A stretch of 64,000 nucleotides of DNA from Asaia bogorensis_B (lineage in GTDB: Bacteria; Pseudomonadota; Alphaproteobacteria; Acetobacterales; Acetobacteraceae). A program made the translations under genes and the position numbers. Shown here piece after piece: positions 17,502-26,682 of this stretch. The notes under the pieces were generated by a model. That model had not been told where the DNA came from, made no database searches, and saw nothing but the letters and a program-made list of their open reading frames with translations. Location: assembly GCF_900465315.1 (NCBI RefSeq), contig NZ_UBIX01000010.1. One strand, given 5' to 3'. How positions within the stretch are numbered: the first letter of the stretch is position 1; each line of letters opens with the position of its first letter.

Positions 17502-18491
17502 ATGACCATGCAGCGCATTACCATCGATCATCGCAAGCCAGGCTCGCTTCGCCATCCTGAAAAGGCCAACCGGCCGGACAACCCGATCCAGCGCAAGCCG
17601 GACTGGATACGGGTGAGGGCGCCCAACAGCCCCGTCTATCAGGAAACGCGCAAGCTCATGCGCGATAACAGGCTGGTGACAGTCTGTGAGGAAGCAGCCT
17701 GCCCGAATATCGGTGAATGCTGGTCACAGCGCCACGCCACCATGATGATCATGGGGGAGATCTGCACGCGCGCCTGTTCGTTCTGCAACGTCACGACAGG
17801 CATGCCTAAAGTGCTGGATGCCGACGAGCCACAGCGCGTGGCAGAAGCGGTGGCCAAACTCGGGCTGCGTCATGTGGTCATCACCTCTGTCGATCGTGAT
17901 GATCTGGCCGATGGTGGCGCGCTGCATTTCGCCCAGACGATTGCAAGGGTACGCGAAGCATCGCCGGAAACGACAATCGAGATCCTGACGCCAGACTTCC
18001 TGCGCAAGCCCGGCGCGCTTGAGGTCGTCGTCCGGGCTCGGCCTGATGTTTTCAATCATAATATCGAAACCGTCCCCCGGCTTTACCCGTCTATCCGCCC
18101 GGGCGCGCGTTATTTCCAGTCCGTGCGTCTGCTGGATGACGTGAAGTCGCTCGATGCCTCGATCTTTACCAAATCCGGGCTGATGCTGGGTCTTGGTGAG
18201 GAGAAGATGGAGGTGGCACAGGTGATGGACGATTTCCGTATCGCCGATGTCGATTTCATCACGATGGGCCAGTATCTGCAGCCAACGCCCAAACACGCTG
18301 CCGTGGCAAAATTCGTGCCGCCCGACGAGTTCGAGGAATTTGCCCGCATGGCTCGCGCCAAGGGTTTCCTTCAGGTCAGTTCAAGCCCGCTGACACGCTC
18401 GTCCTATCATGCCGATTCCGATTTCGCAGCGCTTCGAGAGGCGCGACAGAACAGGCTGAAGCAGGAAGCGCTCCAGCCGGAGAGACAATAA
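17502..18491 (+). CDS. lipA: Lipoyl synthase
   Basis: Radical SAM enzyme that inserts two sulfurs into octanoyl groups on lipoyl domains. The 329-residue protein has the auxiliary cluster cysteines Cys62, Cys67, Cys73 (VCEEAACPNIGEC), the radical SAM cluster Cys88, Cys92, Cys95 (CTRACSFC) and the C-terminal RSSYHAD motif. Its place two bases after lpdA ties lipoyl synthesis to the complex that uses it. Its stop overlaps the next gene's start (TAATG). Confidence 0.97.
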   Translation: MTMQRITIDHRKPGSLRHPEKANRPDNPIQRKPDWIRVRAPNSPVYQETRKLMRDNRLVTVCEEAACPNIGECWSQRHATMMIMGEICTRACSFCNVTTGMPKVLDADEPQRVAEAVAKLGLRHVVITSVDRDDLADGGALHFAQTIARVREASPETTIEILTPDFLRKPGALEVVVRARPDVFNHNIETVPRLYPSIRPGARYFQSVRLLDDVKSLDASIFTKSGLMLGLGEEKMEVAQVMDDFRIADVDFITMGQYLQPTPKHAAVAKFVPPDEFEEFARMARAKGFLQVSSSPLTRSSYHADSDFAALREARQNRLKQEALQPERQ

Positions 18492-18952
18492 TGCCCACCC
18501 ATGCCGAGCAACGATTGATCGCTTACAGTCCTGAGCAGCTTTTCGATCTCGTGGCCGATGTGGGTGCCTATCCCCAGTTCCTGCCCTGGTGCGTCAAGGC
18601 AGTTATCAAATCACGCACCGAACACGAGCTTGTCGCGGATCTCACTGTCGGTTTTGGGCCGTTTCGCGAGACTTTTACGAGCCGTGTCTCGCTGGAAAGA
18701 CCGCACCGCATACGTGTGCGGTATGAGAAAGGCCCGTTCAGATATCTCAATAATGTCTGGACCTTTACGCCTGAGCCACGGGGCTGCCTCGTTGATTTTT
18801 TCGTCGATTTCGAGTTCCGCTCACGCCTGCTGCAGAATGCAATAGGGGTGGTGTTCAATGAGGGCGTCCGGTTGATGGTATCAGCCTTCATCAAACGGGC
18901 GCGTGATACTTACGGGGTATCGTCGCAGCCCGGCGCTGTGATCCGCCAGTAA
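18491..18952 (+). CDS. COQ10/RatA-like START-domain protein
   Basis: A 153-residue SRPBCC/START-fold protein of the polyketide cyclase/COQ10 group. The opening PEQLFDLVADV...YPQFLPWC is typical. Family members bind hydrophobic ligands; in Alphaproteobacteria the likely job is ubiquinone binding or delivery (COQ10-like). The annotation as RatA toxin is transferred from E. coli and is less likely here. It is translationally coupled to lipA by the TAATG overlap, the usual position in this class. Confidence 0.9.
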   Translation: MPTHAEQRLIAYSPEQLFDLVADVGAYPQFLPWCVKAVIKSRTEHELVADLTVGFGPFRETFTSRVSLERPHRIRVRYEKGPFRYLNNVWTFTPEPRGCLVDFFVDFEFRSRLLQNAIGVVFNEGVRLMVSAFIKRARDTYGVSSQPGAVIRQ

Positions 18953-18969
18953 TCACGCGGACGTTTTTT
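18942..18969 (+). terminator. Weak terminator after the pdh-lipA operon
   Basis: A 5-bp stem (18942-18946 with 18957-18961) is followed by a six-T run at 18964-18969. It overlaps the end of the coding region. The stem is short, so efficiency is doubtful, but the position fits the end of the operon. Confidence 0.4.
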
Positions 18970-19083
18970 GATTACACCGCAACTGCAACGCCTTCGTTAC
19001 GTTTCCTGCTTAGAGACGGGTGTGGTTTGTGTCGCAATACGCAAATCCGGCCCCGATATCTGTGTGTCAAGGAAGGACGAACG

Positions 19084-19398
19084 ATGAAGATTTATGCTCT
19101 GGGCGCCACGCTGATGGCCGCTACCTTTGCTGTTGCAACCCCGGCATTTGCCAAGCACACGGGCCACAAGGCTCATGCCAGCAAGACCGCCATGCACCAC
19201 CAGAAGGCCGACAAGGGCTCGGCATCTACCGAAGACCTGAATGCGCGCAGCCTGCAGCAGGCCCAGACCCCCGTCCCGGCAACCGCTCCGGCTGCCGCGC
19301 CGATGGCCAATGCCACAGCACCGGCTCCGGCCCCCATGCCGATGGACAACAACATGAAGATGCCTGCTTCAACGATGCCGGCGTCTTCGGGTCAGTAA
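19084..19398 (+). CDS. Small secreted His-rich, Ala/Pro/Met-rich protein
   Basis: A 104-residue protein I do not recognise. It has a clear signal peptide (about 1-23, cleavage after PAFA). The mature part begins with a His/Lys-rich stretch (KHTGHKAHASKTAMHHQK, 24-41), followed by Gln/Ala/Pro/Met low complexity to the end. ATG 19084 has an AAGGA ribosome site; an upstream in-frame start at 19027 would bury the signal peptide. A strong terminator lies about 130 nt downstream. The His and Met residues suggest possible metal binding in the periplasm, which is inference only. Confidence 0.75.
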   Translation: MKIYALGATLMAATFAVATPAFAKHTGHKAHASKTAMHHQKADKGSASTEDLNARSLQQAQTPVPATAPAAAPMANATAPAPAPMPMDNNMKMPASTMPASSGQ

Positions 19399-19700
19399 TT
19401 GACTCAGCGTTCCTTTTCGTGGTTCAGGCGTGAGGTCTGAGTATCATGATCAGGAATAGCGGCTTCCCGCCCATTTCGACATGATGCATCTTTGCTGATA
19501 CATCTGCCCGTTCTGGTGCGGAGGCTCTTGAACCCTGTCTCGAATGAGGCAGGGTTTTTTATCGCCGTGTTTGCGCGCCTTGCGATCAGCCCCGACGATT
19601 GGGGGGCTTCTGTCGCAGGCAAGGCCGCAGCCTAAATGTTCTGCAATCTGCCTCTCGAAACCCTATGTTTCGTCGTTTGCATTGCCTATATGCCCCCATC
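19399..19700 (+). other. Intergenic region before cydD
   Basis: About 300 nt without a supported gene. Its only clear element is the intrinsic terminator at 19531-19560. The remaining 140 nt should hold the cydDC promoter, but no convincing -35/-10 pair is visible. If cydD starts at ATG 19665 instead, the region is shorter. Confidence 0.5.
19531..19560 (+). terminator. Intrinsic terminator
   Basis: An 11-bp stem with one G-U pair (19531-19541 with 19546-19556) and a GAAT loop runs directly into a T-run ending at 19560. It is the clearest rho-independent terminator in the window and would end the transcript of the small secreted protein. Confidence 0.9.
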
Positions 19701-21452
19701 ATGAGCGGTGTTGATAAAAAACTGGTGCGGGCCTGGGTGCGGCAATATGCGGGGCCAGCCAAGCGTGCGGCCCTGCCCGTCGTAGTGATCGGTTGCTTCT
19801 CGACATTGGTCGGTATCGGTCAGGCCTGGTTTCTTGCATCGACAATCGGCCGTCTACTGGTTGGTTACGACCAGTCGGTTCCCGGTCTTATCGGGGCCTT
19901 CGCCGTGCTTTCCCTGCTGCGGGCAATCTGTCTGTTTGCGCAGGAGCATTATGCGGCCCGTGCAGGCGTAAAGTCGCGCGAACGGTTGCGCCGATCGGCC
20001 CTGAATTCGGTTTTCAATGTCGGCCCAGCCCTGCTGCGCCGTCAGCACTCGGCCGAGATTGCGGCCTTGCTGGTCGATCGTATCGAAGCTCTGGATGGCT
20101 ATTTTGCCCGCTGGTTGCCTGCCTCGATGACATGGATGGTCTTCCCGGCCATTGTTCTCGTCGCGGTGCTGGCGGTAGACGCCCGTGCAGCTTTGATTCT
20201 CGCGATATGCGGGGCGCTCGTTCCGGTAGCGCAGGCTGTGTTCGGCATCGGTGCCGCACTCGCGTCACGCAACCAGTTTCTGGCGATGGTGCGTCTTCAG
20301 GCACGGTTTCTCGATCGGGTTCGCGGTATCGCAACCATAGTTCTCTCAAACGCAACGGACGCCGAAGCCGCGTCTCTGGCACGCTCAGCCGATGAGTTGC
20401 GCCGGCGCACGGTCAGAATTCTGCGCGTGGCGTTCTTCTCCTCGGCGGCCATTGATGTGGCGATGGTCGTGGCGATCATTCTGATCGTTTTGACGCAGGG
20501 TCATTTCATTCATCTCGTCACCGGCGTTCAGGACCGGCCTTCGGCGGGTCATGTTCGACCTTCACCACATTTCGCCCAGACCCTTTTCGCGCTTTTCCTG
20601 GTCCCGGAATTCTTTGCGCCTTTCCGTGGATTGGCTCTGGCCTATCAAGATCGGGCCCAGGCTGCTGGCGCGGCTGAGGCGATGCATGGACTGGATGGGG
20701 AAAGCTCTGAAGGGGCTCAGGGCGCTGCCAACGCCGTTGTGCCGGGGCCTCTTACGGTAGAGGCGCAGCATCTGGGCTATCGCTGGGCCGACGATCGGCC
20801 CGCGGTGTTCGAAGATATTTCCTTCACGGTGCAGCCTGGAGAAACACTGCTACTCGACGGGCCCTCAGGCGCTGGTAAATCGACCCTCATCGAACTGATC
20901 CTTGGTTTCATCCGGCCCGATCATGGAGCGATCCTGTTCAGCGGGGAGGATATCGCGACGATGCGGGGGGCAGATATCGCCCGCCATCTTGCCTGGATTG
21001 GGCAGAAGCCTGTCATCTTCGCCGGTACCCTGCGCGACAATCTGCTTTTCGCCCGACCTGACGCAAATCAGGCAGAGCTGGATGAGGCTATCAAAGCTTC
21101 GGCAGTCGACACTTTCCTGCAGGACCTGCCGATGGGGCTGGATACCGAGATTGGCGAGGGAGGTTTCGGCCTTTCCGGAGGGCAGGCCCAGCGTGTGGCC
21201 ATTGCGCGAGCCTATCTGAAGGATGCGCCGCTCCTGTTGCTGGACGAGCCAACGGCGCATCTCGATCCAGACACAGAACGCAGTATCATCGCGGCCCTTC
21301 ATGATCTGGCCAAAGGACGGACGGTCATTCTCAGCAGTCATTCTGCTGCCATGCAGGCTTTCGCGACAAAGAGGCTGCGCCTCGGCCCATCACTTTCAGT
21401 AACGAAACCGAGCGCTTCCACGGTTCGCGTAGGATCGGAGGTCCCGGCATGA
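19701..21452 (+). CDS. cydD: Thiol-reductant ABC exporter subunit CydD
   Basis: With CydC it forms an inner-membrane ABC transporter that exports glutathione/cysteine (or handles haem) and is needed for assembly of bd-type oxidases and periplasmic haem proteins. From ATG 19701 it is 583 residues: an ABC exporter membrane domain (about 1-330), then a nucleotide-binding domain with Walker A GPSGAGKST, signature LSGGQ and Walker B LLLLDEP. ATG 19665 is an alternative start; neither has a clear ribosome site. Its stop overlaps cydC as ATGA. Confidence 0.92.
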   Translation: MSGVDKKLVRAWVRQYAGPAKRAALPVVVIGCFSTLVGIGQAWFLASTIGRLLVGYDQSVPGLIGAFAVLSLLRAICLFAQEHYAARAGVKSRERLRRSALNSVFNVGPALLRRQHSAEIAALLVDRIEALDGYFARWLPASMTWMVFPAIVLVAVLAVDARAALILAICGALVPVAQAVFGIGAALASRNQFLAMVRLQARFLDRVRGIATIVLSNATDAEAASLARSADELRRRTVRILRVAFFSSAAIDVAMVVAIILIVLTQGHFIHLVTGVQDRPSAGHVRPSPHFAQTLFALFLVPEFFAPFRGLALAYQDRAQAAGAAEAMHGLDGESSEGAQGAANAVVPGPLTVEAQHLGYRWADDRPAVFEDISFTVQPGETLLLDGPSGAGKSTLIELILGFIRPDHGAILFSGEDIATMRGADIARHLAWIGQKPVIFAGTLRDNLLFARPDANQAELDEAIKASAVDTFLQDLPMGLDTEIGEGGFGLSGGQAQRVAIARAYLKDAPLLLLDEPTAHLDPDTERSIIAALHDLAKGRTVILSSHSAAMQAFATKRLRLGPSLSVTKPSASTVRVGSEVPA

Positions 21453-23134
21453 CGACAGGATCGTCTCATTCTTCGCCTTCTTCTACGCCAGACGTCGGGA
21501 AGGCTCTCGGGGTCATTCTTCGGGTTTGGCGGCCCTATGGCGGCCGTCTGCTACTTGGCCTGATCCTCTCCGCACTCGCCCTGCTGAGCGGCATGGCGCT
21601 GATGTGGAATGCAGGGGCCAGAGTGACCTCGCTTGCGCTCGGAATGGGCGCTGGGCTCGGTTTGCTGAGGGCGTTCGGTGGCGCGCGTATCGTGCTGCGC
21701 TATGCCGAGCGCCTGTTTGCCCATGATGCCATGTTCCGCGCCCTGGCGGCCCTCCGGGTGTGGTTTTTTCGCAATCTCGCTTCCGGGGCTGCGGCAGGTC
21801 TTGGCTTTCGGCGCGCAGGTGATCTGCTCAATCGTCTAGTCGGCGATGTCGAGCTGCTCGATAATCTTTATCTGCGTATCGCCATGCCCATGCTGGGTAT
21901 CGCGCTGTCCCTGCCGGTCATTGCACTTGTCGCAGGCTATGCAAACTGGCGTTTCGGGCTGGCGTTGTCCGGTCTCTTTCTTGTTGCGGCCTGTGTCGTA
22001 CCGGTCGTATCCGCTCGGCGCGCTGCATCACGCAGTGCAGTCATTCTTCACGCTGAATCGTCCTTGCGCGTCGCTGCGGTCGATCTGGCAACTGGCCTGC
22101 GTGAGGCACGGGCCTTTGGCGGTGAGAGCCGTCTTGCGGAACGTCTGATGATCGAGGAGGCGCGGCTTCATGGCGCCCAGCTGGATCAGGCGCGCGCCAT
22201 GGCTGGTGCAGGGGCCGTGTCCTATCTATGCGGTCAGGCAGCGCTAGTACTCATCCTTATAGGGCTTGCCGGGTTCGGCAAGCTGACGCTCGATTACGTC
22301 TCCGGCATCGCGCTCATATTCCTCACCGGAATGATTTTCGAGAGCATCGGCACGTTGGCGCGTACCAGTGTGCTGGCGACGCAGGTTGGGCAGGCGGCCC
22401 AGCGTGTGGTCGAGGTTGCCGAGGTGAAACCGAGCGCGGCAGGCACTCACTGCCCGGCGCCTGAGGCTGGCGACCTTGTGCTGCGCGATGTGACCTTCGG
22501 GTGGGATCCGGCACGTGCGCCTGTCTTGAGAGACATCAATCTCACCATAAGGGCAGGCGAGCATATCGCTCTGGTCGGGCCTTCAGGCGCAGGGAAATCC
22601 AGTCTAGCGGCGCTGCTGCTCAAGGTAGTGCACCCGCAATTCGGACAAATCCTGTTCGGCGGCCACGATCTTTCAACAATCGATACGACGAGCCTGCGCG
22701 GACAGATCGGATGGCTCTCTCAATCGACCCACCTGTTTGCCGATACCATACGCAATAACCTGCTGCTTGGTCGTGAGGGTGTGGGCGATGAGGCGCTATG
22801 GGCGGCCCTGGAGCGCGCCGAAATGGCCGAGACCGTGCAAGCCTTGCCCGATGGGCTTGATTCCTGGGTGGGCGAGGGCGGAACACGGCTGTCAGGCGGG
22901 CAGGGGCGTCGCATCGCTCTGGCCCGTGCTCTCTTGCGTGACACGCCGATTGTGATTCTCGACGAGCCTGCGACGGGGCTCGACAGCGTGACCGAGCGCG
23001 CCTTCCTGCGGACGCTGGGTCGCACGATGCAGGGGCGCACCGTCATTCTCATCGCGCATCGTTTGACCGGGCTGGAAAACCTCGATCGTGCCTGGCGTAT
23101 AGAGGCCGGGAGTCTGACGCCCTTGCCGCTCTAG
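21449..23134 (+). CDS. cydC: Thiol-reductant ABC exporter subunit CydC
   Basis: Partner of CydD. The 561-residue protein has an N-terminal membrane domain (about 1-320) and an ATPase domain with GPSGAGKSS, LSGGQGRR and VILDEPATGLD. A Thr/Ser/Pro-rich leader of about 15 residues precedes the first membrane helix. No cydAB or cioAB oxidase genes are nearby, so the exporter is encoded apart from the oxidase it supports. Confidence 0.93.
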   Translation: MTTGSSHSSPSSTPDVGKALGVILRVWRPYGGRLLLGLILSALALLSGMALMWNAGARVTSLALGMGAGLGLLRAFGGARIVLRYAERLFAHDAMFRALAALRVWFFRNLASGAAAGLGFRRAGDLLNRLVGDVELLDNLYLRIAMPMLGIALSLPVIALVAGYANWRFGLALSGLFLVAACVVPVVSARRAASRSAVILHAESSLRVAAVDLATGLREARAFGGESRLAERLMIEEARLHGAQLDQARAMAGAGAVSYLCGQAALVLILIGLAGFGKLTLDYVSGIALIFLTGMIFESIGTLARTSVLATQVGQAAQRVVEVAEVKPSAAGTHCPAPEAGDLVLRDVTFGWDPARAPVLRDINLTIRAGEHIALVGPSGAGKSSLAALLLKVVHPQFGQILFGGHDLSTIDTTSLRGQIGWLSQSTHLFADTIRNNLLLGREGVGDEALWAALERAEMAETVQALPDGLDSWVGEGGTRLSGGQGRRIALARALLRDTPIVILDEPATGLDSVTERAFLRTLGRTMQGRTVILIAHRLTGLENLDRAWRIEAGSLTPLPL

Positions 23135-23233
23135 GGAGCAAGTTGGGGCGTCTGCTTGACGGGCGGTAAGCCACGAGGCAGTGACATCGTCACGGCTCCG
23201 TGGATGTCACGGCGATTCGAGAAGGAAATAAAG

Positions 23234-23629
23234 ATGCGTCGTCTGCCTGTGATGTTGTCGGTGTTCGCCCTGACCGGTCTCTCTGCCTGTAATGGCGGTG
23301 CAGATCGCGACCGTTATCCTGTTTTCTTCGAACCAGCCTCGACCACTGTTTCGGCAAGTGCCCAGAACATCATCGATCAGGCTGCGGCCGACGCACGCGA
23401 CACGCAGGCCAAGACGATTGAAGTCATTGGTCATGCCGGTGCCCACGGCAATCTCTCTGCTGATGAAATGCTGTCCGTCGAGCGAGCGAAGGTTGTCGCA
23501 GCAGCCCTGACAAAGGCCGGTGTCGGCGCTGCCCAGATCACCCAGATGGCGCGTCCGCCCAAGAACAACGAGGATGCAGCCGTAGCGTCGCGCGTGGTGA
23601 CAATCGAAGTCGATCCTTCCACGCATTGA
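23234..23629 (+). CDS. OmpA-like lipoprotein
   Basis: A 131-residue lipoprotein with lipobox LSAC (lipidated Cys19) followed by an OmpA/MotB-like peptidoglycan-binding region: VFFEPAS near 30, then a long segment around IEVIGHAGAHG and LSVERAKVVAAAL. The fold pattern matches a short Pal-like or OmpA_C domain, but the classic DxxG..NxxLSxxRA motif is partly altered. ATG 23234 has an AAGGA ribosome site; the frame is open upstream to 23156 without a lipoprotein signal there. Likely anchored in the outer membrane. Confidence 0.78.
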   Translation: MRRLPVMLSVFALTGLSACNGGADRDRYPVFFEPASTTVSASAQNIIDQAAADARDTQAKTIEVIGHAGAHGNLSADEMLSVERAKVVAAALTKAGVGAAQITQMARPPKNNEDAAVASRVVTIEVDPSTH

Positions 23630-23646
23630 GAAGTTCCACCTGAACC

Positions 23647-25488
23647 TTGGATTTGACTGACCTCTCCTCAATCGTCTCCGACGAGCGCGAAACGCCCGAC
23701 GCGGTACTGAACCGCGTTTTCGGTTTCTCGAGTTTCCGGGGGCAGCAGGCAGAGGTCATCGAAGCGGTCATGAATGGCGAGGATGTGCTCGTCATCATGC
23801 CCACAGGCGGCGGCAAGAGCCTTTGCTATCAGGTTCCCGCCCTGTGCCGACCGGGTATGGGGATCGTGATCTCACCCCTGATTGCGTTGATGGACGATCA
23901 GGTGGCGGCATTGCGCCAGCTGGGTGTCAATGCGGCGGCCCTGCACTCCGAACTCGATCCTGACCGGCTTGAGCGCATACGCAGCGATCTGCGTGATGGT
24001 CGGCTCGATATCCTCTATATCTCGCCTGAGCGACTGGTATCACCCGGTACGGCGCGCTGGCTCGCGCGCAACCCGGTATCGGTCCTTGCCATTGACGAGG
24101 CCCATTGCGTCTCGGCATGGGGCCACGAATTTCGTCCCGAATATCGGGCCCTGGCGGATCTGCCAGAGATCTTTCCGGGGGTCCCGCGTATAGCCCTGAC
24201 GGCCACAGCCGACTCACGAACGCAGGATGATATCCTGCTGGCGCTGGGCATGCCGCAGGCGCGTCGCCTCACATCCAGTTTTCATCGTCCCAATCTGTTC
24301 CTTGCGGCCTCTCCCAAGGGCTCCGAGACTAAGCAGGTGCAGGATGCACTCACCCGGCATCGCGACGATGCCTCGATCGTCTATTGTGGCAGCCGCAATC
24401 GGACGGAGCGCATGGCGAAAAGCCTGCGCGAGAAAGGCTTCAACGCCCTGCCGTTTCACGCCGGGCTGTCGCCACAGGAAAAGCACGCAACGCTTCTGCG
24501 GTTTCGCAGCGGCGAGCCGATGGTCATCGTCGCGACAGTGGCCTTCGGTATGGGCATCGACCGCCCGGATGTCCGCTGTGTGGTTCATCTGGACATGCCT
24601 GCTTCGCCCGAGGCCTATTATCAGCAGATCGGTCGGGCAGGGCGCGATGGGGCACCCGCCGATACTCTCCTGCTCTATGGCGGTGAGGATATGGCGCGGG
24701 CGCGTTACTGGCTGGAGCAGTCGAACGCACCAGAGACAGAAAAGCGCGTCATGCAGGCGCGTCTTGAGAGCATGATCGCGCTGACGGAAACCGTCGGCTG
24801 TCGTACGCAGGCCTTGCTCGCCTGCTTTGGTGAAGCCTTGCCAACACCCTGCGGGCACTGCGACAATTGCAGGACGCCTGCGGAGACATTTGATGGCACT
24901 GAGGCCGCGCAGAAGGTGCTTTCCACGATCTACCGCACCGGCCAGCGCTTTGGCGCCGTTCATCTCACGACGGTTCTCCGTGGCAAGCTGACCGAGGCGA
25001 TTGAGCGTCATGCCCATCAGCACCTTACCGTGTTCGGCGTCGGCAAGGACCATTCGGAACAGTGGTGGCGCGGTGTGATCCGGCAGCTCATTGCGCGCGG
25101 GGCCATCAGGATGAGTGGCGAGCACGGTACATTAGGGCTGGATGTCGACGCGGCTCGCCCAATCCTGCGTGGCGAGGAAAAGCTGCGTCTGCGCAGCGAT
25201 CCCATGAAGCCGCAAGGCTTCAGTGCGCGTAATGCGCCGGCTGCGTCGATTGTGGACGCGCTGGACGAGGAGGAACGTGCACGTTTCGAGGCTCTGCGCC
25301 GGTGGCGACGTGAGGAGGCCCGTGAGCAGGAAATTCCGCCTTATGTCATCTTCCACGACGCGGTCCTGACCGAGATCGCCCGGGAAAATCCCGACTCAGT
25401 CGAAGCCCTCTCAGACATCAAGGGCGTAGGGGCATCAAAGCTCAAGCGCTATGGCGATGCCGTGATCGCCGCGCTGGAGGGCGACTGA
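23647..25488 (+). CDS. recQ: ATP-dependent DNA helicase RecQ
   Basis: A 3'-5' superfamily 2 helicase for recombination and fork repair. The 613-residue protein has Walker A MPTGGGKS (51-58), DEAH box (150-153) with the aromatic-rich loop that follows, motif VI QQIGRAGRDG, the RQC zinc cysteines in CFGEALPTPCGHCDNC (about 397-412) and a C-terminal HRDC domain. The start is TTG 23647, as no ATG or GTG fits the family N-terminus; this could keep expression low. The gene follows the lipoprotein by 17 nt. Confidence 0.94.
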   Translation: MDLTDLSSIVSDERETPDAVLNRVFGFSSFRGQQAEVIEAVMNGEDVLVIMPTGGGKSLCYQVPALCRPGMGIVISPLIALMDDQVAALRQLGVNAAALHSELDPDRLERIRSDLRDGRLDILYISPERLVSPGTARWLARNPVSVLAIDEAHCVSAWGHEFRPEYRALADLPEIFPGVPRIALTATADSRTQDDILLALGMPQARRLTSSFHRPNLFLAASPKGSETKQVQDALTRHRDDASIVYCGSRNRTERMAKSLREKGFNALPFHAGLSPQEKHATLLRFRSGEPMVIVATVAFGMGIDRPDVRCVVHLDMPASPEAYYQQIGRAGRDGAPADTLLLYGGEDMARARYWLEQSNAPETEKRVMQARLESMIALTETVGCRTQALLACFGEALPTPCGHCDNCRTPAETFDGTEAAQKVLSTIYRTGQRFGAVHLTTVLRGKLTEAIERHAHQHLTVFGVGKDHSEQWWRGVIRQLIARGAIRMSGEHGTLGLDVDAARPILRGEEKLRLRSDPMKPQGFSARNAPAASIVDALDEEERARFEALRRWRREEAREQEIPPYVIFHDAVLTEIARENPDSVEALSDIKGVGASKLKRYGDAVIAALEGD

Positions 25489-25622
25489 AAGCAATCACGG
25501 TACGACCGCACCATGACTGCCCTGATGACGCGGGCCCACGATCCGGTCCCGGGTGGGGAGGGCATTGCGCGAGGTTGTGTCCCTTACTCTTGCTCCTCCT
25601 CACTAAGCCCGAGTTGTCACCT

Positions 25623-26105
25623 CTAGTCCTTGAGCATGAAATTCACCGTCGTCGACGTGCCGCCAAGAAACTTGAAGGTCAGCGGGACAGTCTCGCCTGT
25701 CTTGATCGTGTCGGGGAAATTGCGGCAGATCAGATGGTAGCCTCCCTCGGGAAAAACCATTGTCATCTCGGCCGGAATGGTAAAATGCGAAAACAGGTTG
25801 GCGGTGTGACTCGTCACCTCCTGCTCGCTGTGAAATGCTTCAATGGCAGCGCAATCAGGCGAGGTGACGCCTGAGATCAGGTGGGCCTCATGCCCCTTGT
25901 TGACGACAGTGAAATAGGCGGCGGCCAGCCCCGGATAATGCCTGGCCCGGCGTATCCATCCTTCGATGGTGATATCGCGATTGGCGTTCTTCTGTCCGGG
26001 AATGTTGGTGTCATCCGTCTGGGCCTGTGCGCCCACCGGGAAAAGCAGCGCCCCTGTCACGCAAACTGTCATGAGCAGTGCTGGAATAGCTTGCACTCTT
26101 TTCAC
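25623..26105 (-). CDS. PCuAC-type periplasmic protein with altered copper site
   Basis: A 160-residue secreted protein (signal peptide about 1-28, cut after AQA) of the copper chaperone PCu(A)C family, which delivers copper to cytochrome oxidase. The fold landmarks are present (AAYFTVVNKG, EGGYHLICRN, GETVPLTFKF). The Met ligands of the usual H...M...H.M site look absent: HLM is HLI, and the Met-containing stretch after the first His is replaced. It may bind copper differently or not at all. It converges on recQ and is divergent from nrdR. Confidence 0.8.
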   Translation of the reverse strand: MKRVQAIPALLMTVCVTGALLFPVGAQAQTDDTNIPGQKNANRDITIEGWIRRARHYPGLAAAYFTVVNKGHEAHLISGVTSPDCAAIEAFHSEQEVTSHTANLFSHFTIPAEMTMVFPEGGYHLICRNFPDTIKTGETVPLTFKFLGGTSTTVNFMLKD

Positions 26106-26178
26106 TGATACGCTCCTTTCTGCGCCCGGCTCGTTTGGCCGGCCCGTGCCATCATCTGCCCATCAGGGGGAAACTCTC

Positions 26179-26682
26179 ATGAACTGCCCGTTCTGCGGCC
26201 ATGAAGATACGCAGGTCAAGGATAGTCGTTCGACTGACGATGGTGCGGCAATCCGGCGCAGACGTGTCTGTGCTGCCTGCACCCAGCGTTTCACGACCAT
26301 CGAACGCGTACAGTTGCGTGAACTGGTCGTGACGAAGATGGACGGTCGACGGGTGCCTTTCGATCGGGACAAGCTGGCCCGCTCGATCCGTATCGCCCTG
26401 CGCAAGCGCCCGGTGGAGGAGGAGCGTCAGGAGCGGATCGTCAACGGGTTGGTGCGCCAGCTTGAGGCCTCGGGTGAAGCGGAAATTTCTTCGGCGCGTA
26501 TCGGCGAATTGGCAATGGATGCATTGCACAGCATCGACGGTGTCGCTTATGTGCGCTTTGCAAGTGTATATCGCGATTTTCGAGAGGTTGAGGCTTTTTC
26601 GAAGCTGCTGACGGATATGCGTCCCGGTGAGGAGGCTGAACTGCCACTTCCGCCGGTCAAGCGCGGAAAAGACAAGGGATGA
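26179..26682 (+). CDS. nrdR: Transcriptional repressor NrdR
   Basis: ATP/dATP-sensing repressor of ribonucleotide reductase genes. The 167-residue protein has the zinc ribbon Cys3, Cys6, Cys31, Cys34 and an ATP-cone domain (about 49-139). The frame is open upstream to 25966, but ATG 26179 gives the invariant N-terminus MNCPFCG. It overlaps nusB as ATGA; nrdR-nusB is a common pairing in Alphaproteobacteria. Confidence 0.96.
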   Translation: MNCPFCGHEDTQVKDSRSTDDGAAIRRRRVCAACTQRFTTIERVQLRELVVTKMDGRRVPFDRDKLARSIRIALRKRPVEEERQERIVNGLVRQLEASGEAEISSARIGELAMDALHSIDGVAYVRFASVYRDFREVEAFSKLLTDMRPGEEAELPLPPVKRGKDKG

